From Anaeropeptidivorans aminofermentans (GTDB lineage: Bacteria > Bacillota > Clostridia > Lachnospirales > UBA5962): 64,000 nt of DNA. Position numbers and translations under genes: made by a program. The notes under the pieces were generated by a model. That model worked only from the letters and a program-made list of their open reading frames with translations. It was not told the DNA's origin and did no database searches. How positions within the stretch are numbered: the first letter of the stretch is position 1; each line of letters begins with the position of its first letter. Positions 27,091 to 35,886 of this stretch are shown here, in pieces. The stretch lies in contig NZ_OW711693.1 in the NCBI RefSeq assembly GCF_940670685.1, forward strand, positions 1,364,001-1,428,000, written 5' to 3'.

Positions 27091-28312
27091 ATTTAAACCG
27101 CCTATGTCAGGCAGAATGGGAACATTATGGACGCTTTCCACCATAAAAAATGCCGCTTTGATAGAATACGGCTGCATGGGCCATATGCTTTACGGCCGTG
27201 TATTCCTGAACAGGGCAAGCGTTACGGACGGCTGCAAGCTTTATTCAACTCATATAGACGAGGCGGATATTTCACTGGGGGATACGGGAAGGCTTGAGCG
27301 GGCCATTGGAGATATCATAAAAAAAGATCAGCCGGAAGTAATATTTCTTCTTCCCTCCGCTGTTCCTACAGTAATAGGAACAGACCTTCCCGCCATATGC
27401 AGAGAGCTTCAGCCGGAATATCCGGAGGTTCTTCTGCTTCCTTTCGGTTTTGGCGGCTTCGATATAGACGGCTACAGGGGCGTTCAGGAAGCACTCCTGC
27501 TTCTTGCAAAAAAGCTTCCCTATCCTATAGAGAAAACGACTTCTCCTACCTTTAATATCATAGGCTCCTGCGCCGATATGTTCCGCTTCCATGCAGATGC
27601 ATGGGAAATGGAACGTATAATGAAAGGCGCTTTTCATATGTCTCCTGTCTGCATTATGACATCCCATACAGATGTAGGCAGTCTCAGGAAAATGGGGAGC
27701 GCCCATATTAATCTCGTTATCCGGCGGGAAGGAGAGCCTGCGGCAAAGCACCTTAACAAAAGCTTCGGAACTCCTTATATTATGGGACGGCCTTACGGAA
27801 TAAAAGGAACTCTTAAATGGATCAATGAAATCTCTGAAACATTGGGCATTGCTCCTGATAAAGAGTTTATAGAACATGAGAAAAGGCTTGCCGAGCTTCA
27901 GCTTTTTCCATCGGAGCCTACATTCAGGCATATTGTACGCTCTCACCCGGAAGAATCGGTAATTACTTTAGGCGGACATGCCGATGTGGTAAAAGGTATT
28001 ATGGAATATGCCGTAAATGAAATTTACCTGAAAAAAGGTGATATTTGGTGCGACTGCCCTTCTATGGCAGACGAAAGCATACCTTATCTGGCAGAAGACC
28101 AGTGGACAAAGGTTATAAAGGAAAATAAAAAGAGCATTTTAATGGCAAGCGGTGAAGCCTTGTTATGGAGCGGCAGAAATACGGAGCTTCAAATATCAAA
28201 TCCTGATATAAAATGGCGGCTGAGCCCCTATGAGCCTCCCTTCACAGGATTTCGCGGAGCCATACACCTTTGTGATATCTGGCTTAACGATGCCCTTTCA
28301 AAGGAGGATTAA
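27077..28312 (+). CDS. Nitrogenase-like component 1, NifK-like beta subunit
   Basis: About 411 residues from TTG 27077, chosen because GAGGTG lies 7 nt upstream; GTG 27068 is the alternative. Either start overlaps the end of the NifD-like gene (14 or 23 nt). Cys33 (EYGCMGHMLYG) and Cys53 (TDGCKLYS) align with NifK Cys70 and, less surely, Cys95. The position of Cys153 is Ala95 (PSAVPTVIGTDL). The cluster between the subunits may thus be a simple 4Fe-4S or a modified P-cluster. GSCADMFRF mid-protein adds another conserved Cys. No nifB, nifE, nifN or nifV is in the window. Confidence 0.85.
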   Translation: MGLHRFKPPMSGRMGTLWTLSTIKNAALIEYGCMGHMLYGRVFLNRASVTDGCKLYSTHIDEADISLGDTGRLERAIGDIIKKDQPEVIFLLPSAVPTVIGTDLPAICRELQPEYPEVLLLPFGFGGFDIDGYRGVQEALLLLAKKLPYPIEKTTSPTFNIIGSCADMFRFHADAWEMERIMKGAFHMSPVCIMTSHTDVGSLRKMGSAHINLVIRREGEPAAKHLNKSFGTPYIMGRPYGIKGTLKWINEISETLGIAPDKEFIEHEKRLAELQLFPSEPTFRHIVRSHPEESVITLGGHADVVKGIMEYAVNEIYLKKGDIWCDCPSMADESIPYLAEDQWTKVIKENKKSILMASGEALLWSGRNTELQISNPDIKWRLSPYEPPFTGFRGAIHLCDIWLNDALSKED

Positions 28313-29155
28313 AGGATCCTTGCAAATAGGGAGGCATCAGATATTTCACAAAAAACAAAGTTTTAAAAAGAAAGGCGCAGCTTTATACTTTGGGTAAGGC
28401 TGCGCAGATTAATTTAAGGATTTTTAAAGATAATCCCTTACTTTTACGGTAAAACAGGCTAGGTTTTTAACTTTCGGATACGCAAATCAGAAAAAAATAC
28501 TGATAAAAGCTTTAAGGAGGAGCTTATGGAGTTTTCTAAAGAAAATTCTGCTTTAGAACAAAAATAATTTATGAGCTTTTTGCAGGCTTTACAAGGTGCC
28601 ATTGTTTTTAAATAAAATGCATTGACTAATGAAGAAAGTGAAAACTTTTATATCATAATAATTTTTTTGTAAAAATCAGCATATTTTTTATCCGTTTTCT
28701 TGATTTTTAGAAATAATCGATTAATTTTTGTAATATATCTCCTGATAGTAAGATTTGATAACCTTAACAACATATTATAAGAACAGCTTATAATATGTAT
28801 TTTTATGCGCAGAAATAAAAAGGCTAATGGATTAAATAAATAATAAAACGAATTTTATAAAAACAGGCAATTAATATTAATTCAAAATTTATGAAGTTAC
28901 TTAATTTTTTATCATAAATGAACATACTTTCGGAAAAAGAGTATTTTTAGGACATATTTCAATAATATGACAAAAGATACTCTGTATCTGTAATCAGACG
29001 GTATATGGAATTACGTTGAAAGTATAATTTTATAGTGTCAACATATAATGTTTTGTAGGTCATCTTAGCAATACGCTCAATGCATTATAAGACTCTAAAT
29101 CACTTCTAGTTTATAAGTATTTCTAAATTATTTTTAATTAATAGGAGGATAATTT
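28313..29155. other. Long AT-rich gap upstream of the DUF3798 importer
   Basis: Of the 843 nt, no substantial gene is visible. A hairpin (GCGCAGC paired with GCTGCGC, 28377-28408) follows the NifK-like gene by 65 nt but lacks a T-run. A 13-codon reading frame with a strong ribosome site lies at 28526. The rest is very AT-rich, consistent with a promoter region. Confidence 0.5.
28526..28567 (+). CDS. Possible 13-residue leader peptide
   Basis: ATG at 28526 with AAGGAGG 6 nt upstream encodes MEFSKENSALEQK and stops. The ribosome site is as good as any in the window, but the peptide has no known counterpart. No attenuator hairpin or run of one amino acid supports a leader role, so this may be chance. 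Confidence 0.2.
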   Translation: MEFSKENSALEQK

Positions 29156-30433
29156 ATGATGAAGAAATTTTGGGCGCTTTTATTAACTTCATGTTTGATA
29201 TTAACATTAGCAGCCTGCGGTAACCAAAACGCCAACTCAAGCGGTACAACCCCCCCAGAACAGCAGGCCTCTCAAGGCGAAGCCCCAGGGCAGCAGGCTT
29301 CTGAAGGCGAAGCGCCATTTCACATTGGAATAGTTACAGGTACAGTTTCTCAGTCGGAAGATGAACAAAGAGGTGCCGAAGCGATGATAGCCAAATACGG
29401 TGATGCAGATAGCGGAGGATATATAAGACATTTAAACTACCCAGACAACTTTATGCAAGAGCAGGAAACAACAATTCAGCAAATAGCTTCTCTTGCAGAC
29501 GACCCCTTAATGAAGGTTATTGTTGTGAACCAGTCAGTTCCGGGAACAACAGCAGCATTTAAGCAAATCCGGGAAAAAAATCCAGATATCATTTTATTGG
29601 CAGGAAATTCGCAGGAAGATACTGCAATGATAGAATCGGCAGCCGATTTTGTAGCCGACCCGGATAATACCAATAGAGGATATCTGATTCCTTTAGCTGC
29701 TCAAAAAATGGGCGCTAAGACTTTCGTCCATGTGTCTTTTCCGAGGCATATGAGCATTGAACTATTATCTTTGCGTAAAGATATTATGGAAGCTACCTGT
29801 GAGGAATTGGGAATCAAATTTGTTATGGAAACGGCTCCTGACCCTATGAGTGACGTTGGAATTCCAGGTGCTCAGCAGTTTATTCTTGAAAAAATGCCTG
29901 CATGGGTTGAAAAATACGGAAAGGATACGGCTTTCTTCGTGACAAACGATGCCCATACGGAGCCTACTTTAAAGAAGGTTGCGGAATTAGGGGCAATTTT
30001 CGTTGAGCAGGATTTGCCTTCTCCTATTTTAGGCTATCCCGGTGCATTTGGCATAGACCTTAAGGACGCGGCAGGAAACTGGCCTGAAATCCTTAAAAGA
30101 GTTGAAAGCGCTGTTGATGAGAAGGGCGGATCGGGAAGAATGGGAACATGGGCATTCTCTTTCGGTTTTACTACAACCCAGGCTTTAGCTGAATTCGGAA
30201 AACAGATTGCGGAAGGCACAATGAGCAAAGACAGTTTGGAAGACTTAATTAAAGCTTATGAAATATACACACCTGACGCTGCATGGAACGGTTCACTCTA
30301 TGTAGACAGGGTAAGCGGCGATTCAAAGGATAACCACGCTATGGTTTATCAGGATACATATGTGTTCGGAGAAGGATACTTAGGTATGACAGATGTTGAG
30401 ATACCCGATGTTTATAAGCTTCTTGAAAAATAA
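29156..30433 (+). CDS. DUF3798-family substrate-binding lipoprotein
   Basis: A 425-residue secreted lipoprotein. Signal FWALLLTSCLILTL with lipobox AACG, then a Gly/Ala/Gln/Glu-rich linker containing the near-duplicate blocks QQASQGEAP and QQASEGEAP, then a periplasmic-binding-protein fold starting HIGIVTGTVSQSEDEQ. This opening and FFVTNDAHTEPTL match my memory of the DUF3798 family, related to BMP/sugar receptors; that assignment is from recall. It is followed by an RbsA-like ATPase and two permeases. The ligand is not known for the family. GGAGG lies 8 nt before the ATG. Confidence 0.75.
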   Translation: MMKKFWALLLTSCLILTLAACGNQNANSSGTTPPEQQASQGEAPGQQASEGEAPFHIGIVTGTVSQSEDEQRGAEAMIAKYGDADSGGYIRHLNYPDNFMQEQETTIQQIASLADDPLMKVIVVNQSVPGTTAAFKQIREKNPDIILLAGNSQEDTAMIESAADFVADPDNTNRGYLIPLAAQKMGAKTFVHVSFPRHMSIELLSLRKDIMEATCEELGIKFVMETAPDPMSDVGIPGAQQFILEKMPAWVEKYGKDTAFFVTNDAHTEPTLKKVAELGAIFVEQDLPSPILGYPGAFGIDLKDAAGNWPEILKRVESAVDEKGGSGRMGTWAFSFGFTTTQALAEFGKQIAEGTMSKDSLEDLIKAYEIYTPDAAWNGSLYVDRVSGDSKDNHAMVYQDTYVFGEGYLGMTDVEIPDVYKLLEK

Positions 30434-30778
30434 ATAAAATGATTCCAGGCAGTGCCTGAAAACAGCCTAACTCATAAACTCAAAAGTTCATTTAGAACAT
30501 TTCAGACTGTCAGACACTGCCTAAAGCATGTTTGCAAACTTTAAACCTTAATTATTTCGCCTCAAACGGTAACAGGACAATTTCATTTTATCTGATTGAA
30601 TAATATGACCAGACCTATGTTTTCTTACAGTTTAAAATGAAATTGTCTATATATACTTGAATTACTCGAAAAATAACATTGTCAATTTATTTTATACTCT
30701 CTGAAACCAAATACCTACTGTGGAATAAACATAAATTGGCTCTATAGCAGCTTTAAAGAATGTTCAGGAGGTGTTTTC
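30434..30778. other. Gap between receptor and ATPase genes
   Basis: An inverted pair of 13-bp arms (30447-30459 and 30510-30522, core AGGCAGTG / CACTGCCT) encloses 50 nt but lacks a T-run. A family B repeat fills 30652-30746. Another loose pair (GACAATTTCATTTTA at 30577 and TAAAATGAAATTGTC at 30633) may be a third decayed repeat. Confidence 0.5.
30652..30746 (+). repeat. Family B MITE-like repeat
   Basis: It starts TATACTTGAATTACTCG, contains AACATTGTCAATTT and ends ATAAATTGGCTCTATA. It lies just upstream of the ATPase ribosome site. Confidence 0.6.
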
Positions 30779-32401
30779 TTGGAAGACGAAAATATACTTC
30801 TCCGAGTTGAAAATGTAAGTAAAAATTTTGATGGTAATGTGGTTTTGAAAAGCGTTAATTTTTTCCTTGCCAAGGGGGAAATTCTCGGTCTTGTAGGAGA
30901 AAATGGAGCCGGCAAATCTACATTGATGAATATTCTCTTTGGTATGAACTTCATCCATGAAACAGGAGGGTATGAAGGTAATATTATTTTCGACGGTAAA
31001 AAAATCAATTTTAAGAATCCGGTAGAAGCGCTGAATGCCGGTATTGGAATGGTCCATCAGGAATTTTCCCTTATTCCCGGGTTTAGTGTCATGGAGAATA
31101 TTTTGCTTAACATGGAGTTTACAAAAAGCAATTGGATATCTAAAATTTTAGGCAAAAACGGTAAAAAGCTTGAAACCTTGGATCAGGAGAAGATGCACAA
31201 GGATGCTCAGGCCGCCATAAATACTTTAGGCATACATATCAATCCAAATATTCTGGTAGAAGAAATGCCGGTAGGCCATAAGCAGTTTATAGAGATTGCC
31301 AGGGAAATTAACAGAAGAAATGTTAAGCTTATTATCATGGATGAGCCGACTGCCGTTTTAACAGAATCTGAGGCCGATATTCTCATAAAAGCCATGAAGA
31401 CCCTTGCAAAAATGGGAATTTCAATCATATTTATTTCCCACAGGCTTAGAGAAATAACGGACGTATGTGATAAAATCGTCGTTTTAAGAGACGGAGCAGT
31501 TGTTGAGGAGCGTTCTACGGAAGGCGTCACTATAAAGGATATGGCCAGCTGGATGGTTGGCAGAGATGTGGAGAGAGAAAAGGAAGAGGGCAGTCAATCC
31601 GGCTTCGAAAGGACCATAGACGATTCAGAATTCATTATGGAAATAAAAAACCTCTGGGTAGATATGCCGGGGGAAATCGTAAAGGATGTTTCTCTTAAGG
31701 TAAAGCGCGGGGAAATCCTCGGTATAGGCGGCCTTGCCGGACAGGGAAAGCTTGGCATACCAAACGGCATTATGGGGCTATACGCTTCCGGAGGAGAAGT
31801 TCTATATAATGGAAAGCCTCTTGATATTACAAACACCAGAGAGGTTCTTCAAAATAATATAGCCTTCGTTTCCGAGGACAGAAGGGGCGTCGGACTGCTT
31901 CTAGATGAGGGAATTGATTGGAATATCTCCTTTAACGCAATGCAGGTACAGGATAAATATCTAAAAAAATATAAGCTCTTCTCTATAAGAGACGATAAAA
32001 AAATGGCTGAATTGGCAAACCAATACATAGACGAGCTTCAAATAAGATGCACAGGGCCTCAGCAGAGAGCAAGAAATCTTTCAGGGGGAAACCAGCAGAA
32101 GGTATGCCTTGCAAAAGCTTTTGCCATGCATCCCAAATTATTATTTGTTTCGGAGCCTACCCGAGGTATTGACGTCGGCGCAAAGCAGTTGGTTTTAGGC
32201 GCCCTTAAAAGATATAATGAGGCAAATGGAACGACGATTGTGATGGTTTCTTCCGAATTAGAGGAGCTCAGAAGTATTTGCGACCGTATTGCCATAGTTT
32301 ATGACGGAAGGATATTCGGAATCTTGTCTCCGGATGCCCAAACCCACAACTTTGGACTTATGATGGCCGGAGAAGAAGCTGGAGAAGGGGGTAATGATTA
32401 A
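30779..32401 (+). CDS. RbsA/YufO-like dual-domain ABC transporter ATPase
   Basis: A 540-residue ATPase with two nucleotide-binding halves. The first has Walker A GENGAGKST and LIIMDEPTAVL; its usual LSGG signature is replaced by MPVGHKQFIE, as often in this class. The second has a degenerate Walker A (GLAGQGKLG) but an intact LSGGNQQKVCLAKA signature and SEPTRGIDVG. This asymmetry is typical of RbsA/MglA/BMP-type importers. The start is TTG at 30779, with AGGAGGTG 6 nt upstream. It overlaps nothing and is 2 nt from the first permease. Confidence 0.9.
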   Translation: MEDENILLRVENVSKNFDGNVVLKSVNFFLAKGEILGLVGENGAGKSTLMNILFGMNFIHETGGYEGNIIFDGKKINFKNPVEALNAGIGMVHQEFSLIPGFSVMENILLNMEFTKSNWISKILGKNGKKLETLDQEKMHKDAQAAINTLGIHINPNILVEEMPVGHKQFIEIAREINRRNVKLIIMDEPTAVLTESEADILIKAMKTLAKMGISIIFISHRLREITDVCDKIVVLRDGAVVEERSTEGVTIKDMASWMVGRDVEREKEEGSQSGFERTIDDSEFIMEIKNLWVDMPGEIVKDVSLKVKRGEILGIGGLAGQGKLGIPNGIMGLYASGGEVLYNGKPLDITNTREVLQNNIAFVSEDRRGVGLLLDEGIDWNISFNAMQVQDKYLKKYKLFSIRDDKKMAELANQYIDELQIRCTGPQQRARNLSGGNQQKVCLAKAFAMHPKLLFVSEPTRGIDVGAKQLVLGALKRYNEANGTTIVMVSSELEELRSICDRIAIVYDGRIFGILSPDAQTHNFGLMMAGEEAGEGGND

Positions 32402-32403
32402 TT

Positions 32404-33426
32404 ATGGCATATATTAAAAAATTTGGCTGGCCAAGAGTTATAATTGCAGTATTTCTTATAATTCTTTTTATAATAGCCCCTTTCGTAGGACTGGATATGA
32501 CCCGCTCCTTTTCAGACGTTATGACCCGCTTTGGTATGAACGCCATTTTGGTTCTGTCTATGATATTTATGATTCAATCAGGTTGTGGGCTTAACTTTGG
32601 CCTTCCTGTAGGGCTTATAGCCGGAATGCTGGGAGCCGTTATCTCCATAGAATTTCAGCTGACGGGTCTTTTCGGTGCATTTGCCGCCATGCTTATAGGC
32701 GTATTTTTTGCATTGATTTTCGGATTGCTCTACGGCCTTTTATTAAATAAGGTTAAAGGGGACGAAATGATAATCGCAACCTACGTTGGATACTCCTTTG
32801 TTGCGTTTATGAATATGATGTGGATTGTTCTTCCCTTTAAAAACCCCTCTTCTGTACAGGGCTTCAAAGGAGAGGGTCTTAGAACTACCATAGACTTAAG
32901 CGCTTACTGGGATAAGGCCATAAGCTATTTTCCTTTCAAAGTAGCGATTAAATCGGATATTATAATGCCTGTGGGAATGTTTATTTTATTTGCTGTGCTG
33001 GCTTTTTTTGTTTATCTGTTCTTTAAGACAAAAATAGGAACGGCTATAACAGCTGTAGGCTCCAACCCCGATTATGCAAGGGCTTCAGGAATAAATGTCA
33101 ATAAAATGAGGCTTTATTCCGTTATGCTTTCCTCTGCCGTTGCCGCCATCGGAATGATTGCTTATGAGCAAAGTTTTGGTTTTGTACAGATGTTTAATGC
33201 TCCTCTGGCTTTCGCTTTTCCTGCAGTCGCTTCTATTTTGTTAGGCGGAGCGTCTATTAACAAGGCAAATATAGCGAATGTCTTTGTAGGCGCATTCCTT
33301 TTTCAAGGTATTTTAACCATGACGCCTTCCGTTATCAATAGTGCTATTAATATTGATATCAGTGAAGTTCTTCGTATTATTATCTCAAACGGAATGATTG
33401 TTTACGCATTAACGAGAAAGGAGTAG
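32404..33426 (+). CDS. BPD_transp_2 ABC transporter permease (first)
   Basis: A 340-residue membrane protein of the RbsC/YufP type with about 8-10 helices. It contains GCGLNFGLPVGLIAGMLGA, the LLNKVKGDEMIIATYVGY loop and AVGSNPDYARASGINV, the family's cytoplasmic coupling segment. With the next gene it would form a heterodimeric channel. It follows the ATPase by 2 nt, so they are co-translated. Confidence 0.9.
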   Translation: MAYIKKFGWPRVIIAVFLIILFIIAPFVGLDMTRSFSDVMTRFGMNAILVLSMIFMIQSGCGLNFGLPVGLIAGMLGAVISIEFQLTGLFGAFAAMLIGVFFALIFGLLYGLLLNKVKGDEMIIATYVGYSFVAFMNMMWIVLPFKNPSSVQGFKGEGLRTTIDLSAYWDKAISYFPFKVAIKSDIIMPVGMFILFAVLAFFVYLFFKTKIGTAITAVGSNPDYARASGINVNKMRLYSVMLSSAVAAIGMIAYEQSFGFVQMFNAPLAFAFPAVASILLGGASINKANIANVFVGAFLFQGILTMTPSVINSAINIDISEVLRIIISNGMIVYALTRKE

Positions 33427-33431
33427 GATTG

Positions 33432-34568
33432 ATGAATAAGGATAAAACAAAGCTTATAAAAACCATAAACAGCTTTATAATTCCTGTTATGTTCTTGATT
33501 ATCATTATCATTGCAATCCCTCTTTCCGGATTTTCAATCCCCTATCTGACAGAGCAGATGGTAACAAGGCTTGCAAGAAATGCTTTCCTTGTTATTTCAC
33601 TTCTTTTGCCTATTATGGCCGGTATGGGAATTAACTTCGGTATGACTTTGGGGGCTATGGCAGGGCAGATAGGGCTGATTTTTGTAACGGACTGGGGTGT
33701 TACAGGAATCCCCGGGCTTCTCCTGGCCATGCTTCTATCTACTCCTATCGCTATGTTGCTGGGTGAATTTGCAGGAAGGGTGTTAAACCGGGTAAAAGGC
33801 AAAGAAATGATTACTTCTATGATGCTTTCCTTCTTTATTTCAGGCGTTTATTTGGCATTTACTCTTTATATCTGCGGCTACATCATTCCCTTTAAAAATC
33901 CTGCGCTTATTCTTTCAAGAGGATATGGGGTAAGAAATGCGCTGAACCTTGATGTTGCAGGGGGATTTGATAATTTCTTTGATAATATTTTGGGGCAAAA
34001 AATTGCAATAGGCGGTGTACATATCCCCATTATGACATTTTTAATCATTGTTCTCGTTTGTATCTTTACCCAGTGGTTTAAAAGGACAAAGCTGGGGCAA
34101 GATATGCGTGCCGTAGGCCAGGACATGAAGGTTGCCGACAGCGCGGGAATTAACGTGGAAAAGGTCAGAATACAGTCTATCGTAATTTCAACGGTTCTTG
34201 CCGCCTACGGGCAAATCATTTACCTGCAAAATATCGGAACCTTAAATACCTATAACGGAGCAGACCAAGCTGCATTATTTGCAGCTGCCGCCTTACTTAT
34301 AGGCGGAGCCACTGTTTCAAAAGCAAGTATAATAAATGCATTGGTAGGGACCATATTATTTCATTTAATGTTTATAGTTATGCCTGTCGCGGGAAAAAAT
34401 GTTACAGGGCAGGCAATGATAGGAGAATATTTCAGAACCTTCGTATCGTATGCAATCGTAACGTTAACTCTTGTAATCCATTCGTGGAAAAGGGCAAGAG
34501 AAAAAGAACTGGATAGACAGTCCCTCAGGTTAGAAAGCAAAGATAAGCCGCCTGCTAAAACTTCATAG
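33432..34568 (+). CDS. BPD_transp_2 ABC transporter permease (second)
   Basis: A 378-residue paralogue of the preceding permease. Matching pieces are GMGINFGMTLGAMAG, NRVKGKEMITSMMLSFF and AVGQDMKVADSAGINVEK. The ATG at 33432 is preferred to the TTG one codon earlier; GGAG lies upstream. Last gene of the importer operon; a strong terminator follows at 34827. Confidence 0.9.
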   Translation: MNKDKTKLIKTINSFIIPVMFLIIIIIAIPLSGFSIPYLTEQMVTRLARNAFLVISLLLPIMAGMGINFGMTLGAMAGQIGLIFVTDWGVTGIPGLLLAMLLSTPIAMLLGEFAGRVLNRVKGKEMITSMMLSFFISGVYLAFTLYICGYIIPFKNPALILSRGYGVRNALNLDVAGGFDNFFDNILGQKIAIGGVHIPIMTFLIIVLVCIFTQWFKRTKLGQDMRAVGQDMKVADSAGINVEKVRIQSIVISTVLAAYGQIIYLQNIGTLNTYNGADQAALFAAAALLIGGATVSKASIINALVGTILFHLMFIVMPVAGKNVTGQAMIGEYFRTFVSYAIVTLTLVIHSWKRAREKELDRQSLRLESKDKPPAKTS

Positions 34569-34574
34569 AAAGTA

Positions 34575-34725
34575 TTGGATTGACAGTAAATTTAAAGAAA
34601 TAATAAGACTTCTTATAATAAATTTAAGAATGCGGATTTCCTGTGGGAATAGAATATTTTTAACCATTTTGATATACGGTTTTCATGGCTGGTTTATTTT
34701 TATGTATTATAGCCGATTTAAATTG
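34575..34725. repeat. Degenerate family A-like repeat
   Basis: GACAGTAAATTTAAAGAAAT at the left, TTTCCTGTGGGAATAG in the middle and ATATACGGTTTTCATGG to the right recall family A, but the arms no longer pair well. Confidence 0.35.
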
Positions 34726-34826
34726 AAATAGTAGGGGATTTCTGCTGTAGAACATGGTGCCCTTTGGGTGAATACCTATATCATTCAGCTATGGTTTTAT
34801 ACGAAATTTATTATAGATAGGCTAAG

Positions 34827-34880
34827 AGGACTGGCAGAAGCTGCTGAAATAGAGGCGGCTTTTGCAGTCCTTTTTATTTG
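34827..34880 (+). terminator. Intrinsic terminator of the DUF3798 importer operon
   Basis: AGGACTG with GCAGAAGC pairs with GCTTTTGC and AGTCCT, followed by TTTTATTT. It lies 260 nt past the last permease gene. Confidence 0.7.
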
Positions 34881-35194
34881 GAAGACGGATATAATTTTTT
34901 CTTTTCTATAGAGTTAAAAAATCCAGCCGTAAAGCATAATGCTCATGCATTATACTTGAGTTTTTGCAGAGCAAGCATACTTCCCATCAAATCAAGCAAA
35001 GTCTTAGTTGCTAAAATCAAACTTTTATTCAGTATTTTTTCATACATTTGTCATGATGCAACGCCCTCCTTGTATTGTTTGCCGCTCTTTTGTGTGATAT
35101 AATTTGTCATATAATTCTTCCGTTCTGTTTAACATAACTCATTTTAATCTCTATTTTTGGAGAACTTTGCAGAGCTATTATCATATTAAGTTGA

Positions 35195-35391
35195 TGGCAG
35201 GGTACTTTTGAAATTCACCTCAAAAGCGGAATGTTTACAAATCATCGGAAGATGATAATTAACCAGTTCCCAGAGCAGATGACTGTATTAAGGGATACTG
35301 TATCAAAAAACAAAGGCTTCAATTACCTGAAATGTTCCAGAATCAGAATTTTTAGCCTGCGCTTGCGTAGAGCGGTTTCCGCAGTTTAGCA
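35195..35391 (+). pseudogene. Possible transposase remnant
   Basis: A 65-codon open frame without a start reads through NQFPEQMTVLRDTVSKNKG and FNYLKCSRIRIFSLRLRR. Its basic, tryptophan- and arginine-bearing composition looks like part of a transposase, but I cannot assign a family. It ends at a stop followed by non-coding DNA. Confidence 0.3.
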
Positions 35392-35745
35392 AAATAAGCC
35401 ATACAGTATTAGATGATTATATTTAAATATCAACATCTGTTTTTTACAGGAATACCGGAACCATAATTATTTTTGTATCTGCATGAGCAAAACAACACCA
35501 GAGCAAATGAATGGCAGCATTCCAAAGTCATTTCGCCGATAGAAAAATTCACTTTCCAATCAAAGCGAAACATAGAATTTATACTACGTTTTAGTCAAAA
35601 TTCGTTAAGTGCAAGCAGGAATTTATATAAATATCTGATGTATTCTGTAGGTATCCTGCTTTGGGGGTTGGTATCAGAAGTGCTTTTGTTATCAAGTTTC
35701 TTCGGATTAATAAGTTTAAGTTTTCTAATTAAAATCCATAGCAAA

Positions 35746-35776
35746 GCATCTGTGCTATTACAGATGCCTTTTTTTC
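35746..35776 (+). terminator. Terminator-like hairpin 110 nt upstream of the FAD-oxidase gene
   Basis: GCATCTGT pairs with ACAGATGC around a 6-nt loop, then C and seven T. No gene ends shortly before it, so it may be an attenuator in the downstream operon's leader or the terminator of lost DNA. Confidence 0.6.
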
Positions 35777-35886
35777 ATATTGCGATTGGCATTAAACAAT
35801 AGTAACATAATACAGGAGTGTTAGTGAACATATTTGTTATTACAATGGGCAGCGTTGGAGAGCATGTATAAAATGGAGGCAAGTTT

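Larger units (their letters stand above)
34881..35886. other. Gene-poor gap upstream of the lactate-dehydrogenase-like operon
   Basis: About 1 kb. It holds a possible decayed transposase piece (35195-35391) and a terminator-like hairpin (35746-35776). A 110-codon open frame at 35473-35802 has no ribosome site and runs through that hairpin; I do not consider it a gene. Confidence 0.45.

Noticed and set aside
27272-27946. 224-codon open frame on the minus strand
   Set aside because: It lies wholly opposite the NifK-like gene and has no ribosome site or recognisable domain.
25043-28312. Calling the NifHDK-like genes a nitrogenase (nifHDK)
   Set aside because: FeMo-cofactor ligands are missing in the D-like protein, one P-cluster Cys position in the K-like protein is Ala, and no cofactor-assembly genes are present.
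28377-28408. Terminator after the NifK-like gene
   Set aside because: The stem GCGCAGC/GCTGCGC is good but no T-run follows, so it is only noted in the gap entry.
35473-35802. 109-residue protein upstream of the lactate-dehydrogenase-like operon
   Set aside because: No ribosome site, no recognisable family, and it runs through a terminator hairpin.
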